NCBI GenBank assembly: GCA_031406795.1
Contig: JANOHV010000224.1
Location: forward strand, 1-51,564
Direction of reading: 5' to 3'
Source of the DNA: DATDCY01 sp031406795 [NCBI: Candidatus Rokuibacteriota bacterium]
Lineage (GTDB): Bacteria > JAUVQV01
DNA length: 51,564 nt
In this document: positions 8,838 through 16,888 of the stretch, in pieces
Layout: every line of letters begins with the position of its first letter
How positions within the stretch are numbered: the stretch's first letter is position 1
The notes under the pieces: generated by a model
The model's database searches: none
Seen by the model: the letters and a program-made list of their open reading frames with translations, nothing else
What the model was told of the DNA's origin: nothing
Program-made: the position numbers and the translations under genes

Positions 8838-10910
8838 TTGCGCCGCCTGGCGCGGTACACGGACCTCTACGATTTCGCACCGGTGGCGTACTTCACGCTG
8901 ACCCGGGAGGGGCAGATTGTGGAGACGAACCTCGCTGGCGCAGCCCTGCTGGGGACCGACCGTCGCCAACTGCTCCGGCGCGGGCTGAGCGGATTTGTCG
9001 CCCCACCGGAGCTGGGCCGGTGGAACCGGCATCTCGCGAGCGTGGCGCAATCGTCAGAGCGGCAGAGTTGCGAATTGCCGTTCCGTCGAAAGGACGGTTC
9101 CACGTTCTATGCCCGGCTCGACTCCATCCGGTTGGACCGGCAGGAGCCGGAGATCCGGGACGGCAGTCCGCTGCCGGCGTTGCGGGTGGCGATGAGCGAC
9201 ACCACCGAGCGCATGGAGGCGCAACGTCGCCAACAGCTTCTGGTTGAAATACTGGGCGCCCTGAACGAATCGGGGGCCTTCGGCGAGGCGGTCGCTCGCA
9301 TCCTGGCCGCGATCCAGCGGGAGACCGGTCTGGACGCGGTCGGCATTCGCCTGCAGAGCGGCGACGATTTCCCGTATTTTGCGCAGAGCGGCTTCTCCCC
9401 GGAATTTCTGCTCGCGGAGAATACGCTGGCCGTTCGCTCCCGGGACGGCGGCGTTTGCAGGGATCAGGCCGGGAACGTCAACCTGGAATGCACCTGCGGC
9501 CTGGTGCTTTCCGGGAAGACCGATCCGACGAATGACCTCTTTACGCCGGGCGGAAGTTGTTGGACCAACGACTCGTCATTTCTGCTGGACCTTCAACCCG
9601 CCCGGGATCCGAGACTGCACCCGCGGAACCGCTGCGTTCACGAAGGCTTCCGCTCCGTGGCGCTGATTCCCATCCGCGCGAACCGGGAGATCGTCGGCCT
9701 GCTGCAGCTGAACGACCGCAGAAAAGATTGTTTTACCCTCGAGACAGTCCGTTACTTCGAGGGGCTCAGCGCAAGCATCGGCGTGGCGCTGGTGCGCAAA
9801 CGGGGGCAGGAGGCGCTGTGCGCCAGCGAGGCGCGGTATCGTTCCTTGATCGAGGTCACCGGCCAACTGGGTTGGCGGACCGATGCCGCCGGCGAGGTAA
9901 CGGAAGACCTGCCGTCCTGGCGGAGGTTCACCGGCCAGACGGCGCGCGAGATTCAGGGGTCGGGGTGGGCGCAGGCCCTCCACCCCGACGACGTGCCGCG
10001 GGCCGTCGCGGGTTGGCGAAAAGCCGTCGCCGGCCTGGAGCACTACGAGATCGATTATCGCGTCCGCCGCCACGACGGGGTGTACCGGCATTTCCTGGCC
10101 CGCGGCATGCCGGTTCTGCGGGATGACGGGACGGTCCTGGAATGGGTCGGCATCTGTATCGACATCACCGACCGCAAGCAGGCCGAGGAGACCCTGCACC
10201 GGATGGCGGGGGAACTCGAGCGATCGAACAAAGACCTGGAGCAGTTCGCGACCGTGGTCTCGCACGACCTCCAGGAGCCGCTGCGAGCGGTCGCCGGCTA
10301 CTCGAGCCTGCTGCAAACCAGGTACCGCGGCCGGCTCGACGACCAGGCGGACAGGTTTCTCGCGGGAGCCGCCAGCGGTGCGGTGCGGATGCAGCGGCTG
10401 ATCGACGATTTGCTGGCCTACTCCCGCCTCGGTTCGAGAGGGGGGACGCTGCAGCCGGCGCCGGCCGGGGACGCGCTGGCCGCCGCCCTCGCCAACCTCG
10501 CTACCGCGGTCGCCGAGTCCGGCGCCGTCGTGACGAGTGATCCGCTGCCGACGGTCTTCGCGGACCGCGCGCAGCTCGCGCAGCTGTTTCAGAACCTGGT
10601 CGGTAACGCCATCAAGTTCCGCGGTGACGCCGGCTCGCGGATCCGGGTGGCCGCGGTGCGGCAGCAGCAGAACTGGCTCTTTTCTGTCGAGGACAACGGC
10701 ATCGGCATCGACCCGGCCGGCCAGAAACGCATCTTCGCCATCTTCCAGCGCCTGCACCCGCAGGCGAAGTACCCGGGAACCGGCATCGGGCTGCCGATCT
10801 GCAAGCGCATCGTCGAGCGACACGGCGGGCGGACCTGGGTCGAGTCCCGGCCGGGTCTCGGCGCGACGTTCTTCTTCACGCTGCCTGTCCACGAGGGGCT
10901 GCAGGAGTGA
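8838..10910 (+). CDS. Soluble PAS-GAF-PAS sensor histidine kinase
   Basis: The 690-residue form starts at TTG 8838; a CTG at 8799 with a better-placed ribosome site would add 13 residues that read naturally into the first PAS domain. Order of domains: PAS (about 10-110, YDFAPVAYFTL), GAF (about 140-315), second PAS (about 320-440), HisKA with the H-box VSHDLQEPLR (about 470), and HATPase_c with N-box LFQNLVGNAIKFR, G1 DNGIGID and G2 GTGIGL near the C terminus. There is no membrane helix, so it senses a cytoplasmic signal. Its stop overlaps the next gene (GTGA), which begins with a receiver domain and is its likely phosphorylation partner. Confidence 0.9.
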   Translation: MRRLARYTDLYDFAPVAYFTLTREGQIVETNLAGAALLGTDRRQLLRRGLSGFVAPPELGRWNRHLASVAQSSERQSCELPFRRKDGSTFYARLDSIRLDRQEPEIRDGSPLPALRVAMSDTTERMEAQRRQQLLVEILGALNESGAFGEAVARILAAIQRETGLDAVGIRLQSGDDFPYFAQSGFSPEFLLAENTLAVRSRDGGVCRDQAGNVNLECTCGLVLSGKTDPTNDLFTPGGSCWTNDSSFLLDLQPARDPRLHPRNRCVHEGFRSVALIPIRANREIVGLLQLNDRRKDCFTLETVRYFEGLSASIGVALVRKRGQEALCASEARYRSLIEVTGQLGWRTDAAGEVTEDLPSWRRFTGQTAREIQGSGWAQALHPDDVPRAVAGWRKAVAGLEHYEIDYRVRRHDGVYRHFLARGMPVLRDDGTVLEWVGICIDITDRKQAEETLHRMAGELERSNKDLEQFATVVSHDLQEPLRAVAGYSSLLQTRYRGRLDDQADRFLAGAASGAVRMQRLIDDLLAYSRLGSRGGTLQPAPAGDALAAALANLATAVAESGAVVTSDPLPTVFADRAQLAQLFQNLVGNAIKFRGDAGSRIRVAAVRQQQNWLFSVEDNGIGIDPAGQKRIFAIFQRLHPQAKYPGTGIGLPICKRIVERHGGRTWVESRPGLGATFFFTLPVHEGLQE

Positions 10911-11695
10911 GCGGGCTGCGGAGCGACCCGTTCAGGATGCTGCTGGTCGAGGACAGCCCGTCGGATGCCGAGCTGCTCCAGGCCCATCTATCCGGGGCGG
11001 TCCCCGAACGCCATACGGTGGTCTGCGCCGCCACGCTGGGCGAGGCAATCGCGCGGGCGCGGGCAGAGCCGTTCGACGTGGTCCTGCTCGATCTGTCGCT
11101 TCCCGACTGCACCGGTCAGGAGACGGTTGTCCGCGCCCGGGCCGCGTGGCCCGAGCTCCCGATCGTCGTGCTGACGGGGGCGAACGACGAGGCGATGGGA
11201 TTCGAAGCGATACGGCACGGCGTCCAGGACTTCCTGGTCAAAGGACAGGCGGGGGGACAGCTGATCGCCCGGGCGCTGCACTACGCGATCGAGCGCAAGC
11301 GCTCGGAGACCAAGATCCTGCGGATGAACCGGGAGCTGGAGCTGCGGGTCGCGGAGCGAACGGCGCAACTGCGCCAGCTGGCGCTCGAGCTCACCCTCGT
11401 CGAGCAGCGCGAGCGCAGACGGATCGCGAGTCTCCTGCATGACAACCTGCAGCAGCTGCTGGTCTTCTCGCACCTGAGCGTCGGCAGCGCGCAGGCGAAC
11501 GCCACGGACCCCGATTTGAAGGGCAACCTGGAGCGCGTCGAGCGGACGCTTGCCGACTCGATCGAGGTTGCCCGCTCCCTGGCGGCGGAGCTCAGCCCGC
11601 CGGCGCTTTACTCGCACGGGTTGGCGGCGGCGGTGCGCTGGTTCGCCGGCAGCCTGCGCGCGATGACCGGGCTGAACGTCGCCGTCACGGCGTAG
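10907..11695 (+). CDS. Receiver domain fused to a HisKA_3-type kinase, truncated by an in-frame TAG
   Basis: The start GTG overlaps the previous stop by four bases. Residues 10-125 form a receiver domain with the phosphoacceptor in LLDLSLPD (Asp62). A coiled linker (about 130-165) leads into a NarX/DegS-type dimerisation and phosphotransfer domain with ERRRIASLLHDNLQQ (His178). The frame then meets TAG at 11693 after 262 codons, before the catalytic ATPase domain. That domain follows in the same frame (next entry). The truncated product could still accept phosphate on the receiver but could not autophosphorylate by itself. The interruption may be a real nonsense mutation, a sequencing error or, less likely, a recoded codon. 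Confidence 0.75.
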   Translation: MSGLRSDPFRMLLVEDSPSDAELLQAHLSGAVPERHTVVCAATLGEAIARARAEPFDVVLLDLSLPDCTGQETVVRARAAWPELPIVVLTGANDEAMGFEAIRHGVQDFLVKGQAGGQLIARALHYAIERKRSETKILRMNRELELRVAERTAQLRQLALELTLVEQRERRRIASLLHDNLQQLLVFSHLSVGSAQANATDPDLKGNLERVERTLADSIEVARSLAAELSPPALYSHGLAAAVRWFAGSLRAMTGLNVAVTA

Positions 11696-12106
11696 GCGGC
11701 TGCGGAGCCGGCGCAGGAGAGTTTCCGCGCGCTGCTCTTCCAGTCGATACGGGAGCTGCTGACGAACGTCGTCAAGCATGCCGGGGTCACCGAGGCGGGG
11801 GTGGCAATCAGCCGGCGTGCGGGAGACACCATCGAGATTTCGGTCAGCGACCAGGGTCGGGGTTTCGATCTCGCCGACCGGAGCTGCGGGGAAATCTCGT
11901 ACTCCTTCGGCCTCTTCAGCATCAGGGAGCGACTGCATCAGATGGGCGGCCGGTACGAAATCCAGAGCCGGCCGGGCTGCGGCACGACGGTCACGCTGAG
12001 CATCCCGGGCTGCCTGCCCCCGGCCGGGCTCGAGGAGCGGGAGGAAGTTCAGTCGCCTGCTGCCGGCGCGGGCCGCGGGAGCGTGAAGCAGAAGCACGCG
12101 CCCTGA
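11696..12106 (+). pseudogene. Orphaned HATPase_c part of the interrupted REC-kinase gene
   Basis: Directly after the TAG and in the same frame as the preceding gene, 136 codons remain open to TGA at 12104. They encode a normal two-component ATPase domain: SIRELLTNVVKHAG (N-box), DQGRGFD (G1), FGLFSIRERL and GCGTTVTL (G2 region). Together with the upstream part this makes a 399-residue REC-HisKA_3-HATPase protein if TAG is read or was once a Glu or Gln codon one base away. No convincing independent start with a ribosome site is seen. Its last 58 bases overlap the 3' end of the convergent minus-strand kinase gene. Confidence 0.75.
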
Positions 12107-13341
12107 TCATCGCCGCTCTCCGCCCAGACCCGGCCGCCATGCTTCTCGACGATTCTCTTGACGACCGCCAGGCCGACGCCGGTGCCGGGAAACTCGCGCG
12201 GGTCATGCAGCCGCCGGAAGATCTCGAACAACTGGTCGTGAAAGCGCATGTCGAAGCCGATCCCGTTGTCCCGGACGCAGTAGCTCGTTGCGTTCGGCTC
12301 CTCACGGCCGCTCACTTCGATCGCCGCCGACGCACAGGCCTTGGTGAACTTCACGGCGTTCGCGAGCAGGTTGACGAGAACCAGACGGATCATCGCCGGG
12401 TCACCGAATGCCGCGGGCAGCGGCGAGATCTCCAGATTGACCTGCCGCTCGCCGATGTGGGGGTGCACCTCGGCGTACGCTTCGCGAACCACGGCCTCCA
12501 TGTCCATGGCGACCCGGTTCGGTGTGGCTTTCGAAGCCCGGAAGAACCCGAACAGGTCGTCGAGGAGGAAATTCATCCGATCGGTGGCCGCGCCCACCCG
12601 TTGCAGCTGATCGAGATCGGCGGCGTCGAGCTTGTCCGCGCAGCTCTTCTCGAGGCGTCTGGTGAAACCGCCGATGATCACGAGCGGCGAGCGCAGATCG
12701 TGGGTGGCGGAAGCGATGAAGCTCTCCAGGTCCCGGTTGGCGACCCGGAGCTGATCGTTGCGTTCCGCAAGCTCGGCGGTGCGGCGGTGCACCAGTTCCT
12801 CGAGGTGCTCCTGGTAGCGCCGCAGCTGCTCCTGGGCCTCGCGCCGCTGTGCCCGTGAGAGCCTCTCGGCAAGCGCTCGACGAACGGCGGGTGCGAGCCG
12901 CGAGGAGAGGCTCTGCTTGAGGATGTAGTCGGTGACGCCGAGCTTGAGCGTGTCGATCGCGTACTCCTCGCCCAGTTTGCCGGTGAGAATGAGGAAGGGG
13001 ACCTCCGGGCAGACCGCCCGGGCGTTCGCGAATGCCGTAATGCCGTCGAACCCCGGAAGCTGGTAGTCGGCGATGATCAGGTCGATTTCACCCGCGTGCA
13101 GGGCCGCGAGGAAATCCTGCTGCGTCTCGACGCGCCGCACGACGCAGTCGATGCCCTCCACGGCCAGGTGTTCCCGCGTCAGAACCGCATCCGAGGGGCT
13201 GTCCTCGAGGTGGAGGATCCGCAACGGCCGGCTCGCACCCGGTTCCCCCGGCAGTTGGACCGCGGGCTTTTGCGCCTGGTCCGCACCGTGCGGCGCAGGC
13301 GCGCAACCGACACAGGCGGCGACCGAACCCGAATGACTCAT
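12049..13341 (-). CDS. Receiver-HisKA-HATPase hybrid kinase
   Basis: The protein has 430 residues from the ATG whose complement is at 13339-13341; longer frames run into the preceding regulator gene. Following a 40-residue low-complexity N terminus is a receiver domain (LRILHLEDSPSD; phosphoacceptor in LIIADYQLPG), a coiled coil (about 165-200, EEQLRRYQEHLEELV-like), HisKA with SATHDLRSPL, then HATPase_c (LVNLLANAVKF, DNGIGFD, GTGVGL). The receiver-first order implies that another kinase controls this one. It is the last gene of a minus-strand set: PAS/GAF kinase, LuxR-type regulator, this protein. No strong ribosome site is visible at the chosen start. Confidence 0.85.
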   Translation of the reverse strand: MSHSGSVAACVGCAPAPHGADQAQKPAVQLPGEPGASRPLRILHLEDSPSDAVLTREHLAVEGIDCVVRRVETQQDFLAALHAGEIDLIIADYQLPGFDGITAFANARAVCPEVPFLILTGKLGEEYAIDTLKLGVTDYILKQSLSSRLAPAVRRALAERLSRAQRREAQEQLRRYQEHLEELVHRRTAELAERNDQLRVANRDLESFIASATHDLRSPLVIIGGFTRRLEKSCADKLDAADLDQLQRVGAATDRMNFLLDDLFGFFRASKATPNRVAMDMEAVVREAYAEVHPHIGERQVNLEISPLPAAFGDPAMIRLVLVNLLANAVKFTKACASAAIEVSGREEPNATSYCVRDNGIGFDMRFHDQLFEIFRRLHDPREFPGTGVGLAVVKRIVEKHGGRVWAESGDDQGACFCFTLPRPAPAAGD

Positions 13342-13394
13342 AGACGCAAGGTAGGGAAACTCGCGGGTACGGTCAATGGCGGAAAGCGGGTATA

Positions 13395-14057
13395 TCAGGT
13401 GGCGATCAGCCCTCGTTTCGCGGCGTAGGCGGTCACGCCCGAGACGCTGTGCAGATCGAGCTTGCGCATCAGATTGCCCCGGTGTTTCTCGACCGTGCTC
13501 TGGCTGATGCACAGCTGATCGGCGATCTCACGGCTCTTGTACCCCTCGGCGATCAACTTCAGCACCTCGCGCTCGCGGGTCGTGAGCGTGTCCCAGGCGG
13601 TGACCTCCGGGGGCCGGGCCTGCTCGAGGTAGCCGTCGATGTCCGGCCTGGTCATCCGGGGGCTGATATAGCGCTGGCCGGCCAGGACGGCGCGAACGGC
13701 CGAGAGCAATTCGCCGTGCGAGGCGGTCTTGAGCACGTAGCCGGCGGCCCCGGCCCGCAACGCGTCGCGCACGTGCTCCTCGGTGTCGTGCATCGTCAGT
13801 GCGATGGCCTTGGTTTTCGGGTGCTGCCGGGTGATCTCCCGGAGTGCCTCCAGCCCGGTCATCTTCGGCATCGAGAGGTCCATGATGACCAGGTCCGGCT
13901 GGAGTCTTCGCGCCTGAGCGATGGCCTCCAGGCCATCGCCCGCCTCGCCCACGACCTCGAACTGGGGGTCGGCGACGAGCAGGGAGCGCAGCCCCTCGCG
14001 CAGCAGCGTATGGTCCTCGACCAGCAGGATGCGGTACTTTCCGCGACCGGCGCTCAC
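13395..14057 (-). CDS. NarL/FixJ-family response regulator
   Basis: The protein has 220 residues starting at GTG (complement at 14055-14057) behind a G-rich ribosome site. Residues 8-125 form the receiver domain with Asp60 in LVIMDLSMP and Lys110 in GYVLKTAS. The C-terminal GerE/LuxR helix-turn-helix (about 155-215) shows LTTREREVLKLIAEGYKSREIA and STVEKHRGNLMRKL, diagnostic of the family. It lies 99 bases downstream of the PAS/GAF kinase that is its likely partner and 53 bases upstream of the hybrid kinase. Target promoters are not evident in the window. Confidence 0.93.
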   Translation of the reverse strand: MSAGRGKYRILLVEDHTLLREGLRSLLVADPQFEVVGEAGDGLEAIAQARRLQPDLVIMDLSMPKMTGLEALREITRQHPKTKAIALTMHDTEEHVRDALRAGAAGYVLKTASHGELLSAVRAVLAGQRYISPRMTRPDIDGYLEQARPPEVTAWDTLTTREREVLKLIAEGYKSREIADQLCISQSTVEKHRGNLMRKLDLHSVSGVTAYAAKRGLIAT

Positions 14058-14156
14058 GCTCCCCCCCGCAATCGTTCCTGGACGGTACCCGGCCCGTACG
14101 GGGCGGCACCGATCATCACGCTGAAGCCGCCGCTCGTCAAGCCGGATCTTGATGCC

Positions 14157-16610
14157 TTACTCACGGGAGTTCTCTGTCCCATCCCGCAGCGCGAAGCAGA
14201 TAGTCGATCCTTCCCCGAGCACCGACTCCACCCAGATCCGGCCGCCGTGCCGCTCGACGATCTTCTTGCAGATTGCCAGGCCGATGCCCGTGCCGGGGTA
14301 TTTCCCCCGCGAGTGCAGTCGCTGGAAGACGAGGAAGATCCGGTCGAACTGTTTCGCAGGGATGCCGATGCCGTTGTCCCTGACGGACAGCACCCACCGG
14401 CTGCCCTCGCGGCACGCGCCGACATGGATCTCGCAGCGTCGGCCCGCGCAGCGGAACTTGACGGCGTTGCCGATGAGGTTCTGGAACAGCAGAACCAACT
14501 GCAGGCTGTCCATCCAGACACTCGGCAGATCGTCGTGCGAGATGATCGCACCGGTCTCCGCGATGCTTGAGCGCAGATTGTCCAGCGCGCTGTTCAGCGC
14601 GCCCTGGGCACTGGTGCAGACCGGCTTCGGGTCCTGACGGTCGACTCGACTGTAGGCGAGCAGATCGTCGATAAGCGCGGACATCCGCCGGGCCCCGTCC
14701 ACTGCGTGGAGGATCCACGTGTCGGCTTTGGCGTCGAGCTGGCCCTGGTAGCGGCTTTTCAGCAGCTCGAGAAAGCCCGTCACCGCGCGCAGGGGCTCCT
14801 GCATGTCGTGGCTCGCGACGTAGGCGAACTGCTCCAGGTCCTGATTGGAGCGGGAGAGCTCCTTGACCATGCGACGCATGCGCTTGGCCACCCGCATTCG
14901 CGTCACGGCCATCGCCACGAGGTCGGTCACGACCTTCATCATCGAGAGTTCGCCGTCCGTGAAGCTCTCGCGGTCCCGGGCGCCGAAGGAGAGTGTCCCG
15001 AGGACCCCGCCCTCGGGACCGAGCATCGGGTGGCTGGCGAAGGCCTTGAGGCCGCAGGCCTTCGCCAGCCTGGTCTGGACATCGGGCGCGGACGGAAGAT
15101 CTTCCGCGACGGCGCGGCGCGCTTGCTCCTCGGCGGTCCCCGTGCAGACATTCAGGCGCAATTTCCCCGTCTCCTCGTCCACGAGAAAGTTGAAGAAGGC
15201 GTGGCAATGCAGGTACTGGGTCACCCGGCGGCAGATCCGCTCGATGGTCTCCCGGATTTCCGGGGCCTGGAGCAACTCCCCGCCGATCTGCGCCAGCAAT
15301 TCGAAGCGCTGCAGGCTCTGCTGCAATGCCGCCTGCGCCTCTCTGCGCTCGGTGATGTCGTGAACCATCCCGATCGATCGGATGATCCGGCCCGAGTCGT
15401 CCCGGAAATGCTCGCATTTCTCGTGGACGAAACGCACCTCGCCGGAGGGTCGTCGCACGATGCGGTGTTCGATCTCGTAAGAGTCCGTCCCCGCGCGCAC
15501 GGAATCCGCGTAGGCGGCGTCGACGGCTGCGCGATCCTCGGGGTGGACGGCCTCGAGAAAGGCTTCGTAGGTGGCGCCGAATTGCTGCGGCTCCAGACCG
15601 AAGATCCGGTAGACCTCGTCCGACCAGGTGAGGACCTTGCCGAGCAGGTCGAGTTCCCAGCTCCCGAGATGGGCGATCGCCTGCGCCTGCTCCAGGCGCT
15701 TTTCGCTCCGGCTCAAGGCCCGCTCGGCCCGCAGCCGTTGCAGGGCCTCCACGACGGCGGGAGCCAGCGCCTCCACGGACTGCAACTCCCCCGCGCCGTA
15801 GCCTCCCTCCCGGTTGGCCAGCGCGATCATGCCGATGGTCCTGCCGTCGCGGAACAGCGGCACGCCGAGGAACGAGGCGAGCGCGGGATGCCCCGCGGGC
15901 GTGCCGACGCTGTCGGGGTGGGAGGGCGGGTCGTTGGTGAAGAAGGACCGCCCTTCGAGCAGGACCCGGCCGTAGACGCCGTGCAGCTTGAAATTTCCCG
16001 GCGGCCGGCGCCGTCCGGTCTGGTCGTACATCGCGCAGGACTCCCATCCGGGGTCGCTGATAGCGATGCTGTGCAGCAACCCGTCGGATCCGATCTCGCC
16101 GATGAAACCGAACCTGCTCCCGGTCAGCTGTTTGGCGACTTCGAGACATGCGCGGCCCAGCTCCTCCTCTGTTGCGCGCCCGAGCGCCGACCGGAAGATC
16201 GTGTTGATGCCGTTCAGCACGGCGTTCTTCCGCCTGACGTCCTCCTCGCCCCGCTGGCGCGCCGTGACATCCCGGCCGTAGATGCGAATCAGCCCGGTCT
16301 CCTCGATGTGGGAAAGCGCCTGTTCATACGTCGCTCCCCCGAGCGTAACTTCCCGCTGAATCTGCTGGGCGCCCGTTCGGATGATCTGCTCCACCGCCGC
16401 GGGCAGGCCGGCCAGCCAGGGGTGCGCCCGGCCGCGCTCGGCCAGATCCGGAAAAAGGGCCCGTGCGGCCGGGTTCTGGTAAGCGAGCCGACCCTCCGGG
16501 TCCGTCTCGATGACGGGGTTCGGATCGCGTTCGGGAAAGGAGGCGAGTCGCAGCAGGTCCACCTCGGCGGCTTCGAGTCGCTCGGCGACGCTTCTATTCG
16601 TCTTGTGCAT
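14157..16610 (-). CDS. Multi-sensor PAS/GAF histidine kinase
   Basis: The protein has 817 residues from the ATG at 16610, with agcgggg just upstream; the open frame continues 60 codons further but that part is low in sense. Domains in order: PAS (about 20-125), GAF (about 145-310, FLGVPLFRDG), PAS_3-like (about 330-440, WSDEVYRIFGLEPQQFG), second GAF (about 460-600), HisKA with ASHDMQEPLRAVTG, and HATPase_c with LFQNLIGNAVKFR, DNGIGIP and GTGIGLAICKK. There are no membrane segments. It heads the minus-strand signalling operon and resembles the plus-strand kinase at 8838 in its catalytic half, suggesting duplication. Confidence 0.9.
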   Translation of the reverse strand: MHKTNRSVAERLEAAEVDLLRLASFPERDPNPVIETDPEGRLAYQNPAARALFPDLAERGRAHPWLAGLPAAVEQIIRTGAQQIQREVTLGGATYEQALSHIEETGLIRIYGRDVTARQRGEEDVRRKNAVLNGINTIFRSALGRATEEELGRACLEVAKQLTGSRFGFIGEIGSDGLLHSIAISDPGWESCAMYDQTGRRRPPGNFKLHGVYGRVLLEGRSFFTNDPPSHPDSVGTPAGHPALASFLGVPLFRDGRTIGMIALANREGGYGAGELQSVEALAPAVVEALQRLRAERALSRSEKRLEQAQAIAHLGSWELDLLGKVLTWSDEVYRIFGLEPQQFGATYEAFLEAVHPEDRAAVDAAYADSVRAGTDSYEIEHRIVRRPSGEVRFVHEKCEHFRDDSGRIIRSIGMVHDITERREAQAALQQSLQRFELLAQIGGELLQAPEIRETIERICRRVTQYLHCHAFFNFLVDEETGKLRLNVCTGTAEEQARRAVAEDLPSAPDVQTRLAKACGLKAFASHPMLGPEGGVLGTLSFGARDRESFTDGELSMMKVVTDLVAMAVTRMRVAKRMRRMVKELSRSNQDLEQFAYVASHDMQEPLRAVTGFLELLKSRYQGQLDAKADTWILHAVDGARRMSALIDDLLAYSRVDRQDPKPVCTSAQGALNSALDNLRSSIAETGAIISHDDLPSVWMDSLQLVLLFQNLIGNAVKFRCAGRRCEIHVGACREGSRWVLSVRDNGIGIPAKQFDRIFLVFQRLHSRGKYPGTGIGLAICKKIVERHGGRIWVESVLGEGSTICFALRDGTENSRE

Positions 16611-16810
16611 GGACCCCGCTCCTGTTCGGGCTGCAGCGCCGGCCGCCGTCAGATCCGCGCGGCAGGGCGTCCGGCTCGGCGACAATAGCCGATACCCGCG
16701 ATGACCGCCCCGCGGACCGCTCCCTCCGGCGGTGCACTTTACCGCACTTCTGCCCGGGTGAGAACCCTGGTCGCCGAACGACTGCGGCAATTATCGGGGG
16801 GACGCTCAAA

Positions 16811-16849
16811 ACGAAAAACGAGGGGCCGGGGGAATCCCCGGCCCCTCGT
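16811..16849 (-). terminator. Intrinsic terminator of the minus-strand 16889-19750 gene
   Basis: A perfect 14-base-pair stem (16818-16831 with 16836-16849, ACGAGGGGCCGGGG and its complement) encloses the loop GAAT. Read on the minus strand it is followed by TTTTTCGTTTT, a U-rich tail. It lies 40 bases beyond the stop of the exported Ig-like protein gene. Confidence 0.9.
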
Positions 16850-16888
16850 CGCGATCACCCCGAGCAGACTCGAGGCGCTTGCTTCAGG

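Noticed and set aside
8838-16610. The signalling cluster as a phage or mobile-element insertion
   Set aside because: No integrase, transposase, flanking repeats or tRNA is visible and base composition matches the surroundings.
14706-16688. A 660-codon plus-strand frame over the minus-strand multi-sensor kinase
   Set aside because: The minus strand has complete PAS, GAF, HisKA and ATPase motifs; the opposite frame has no domain and no start signal.
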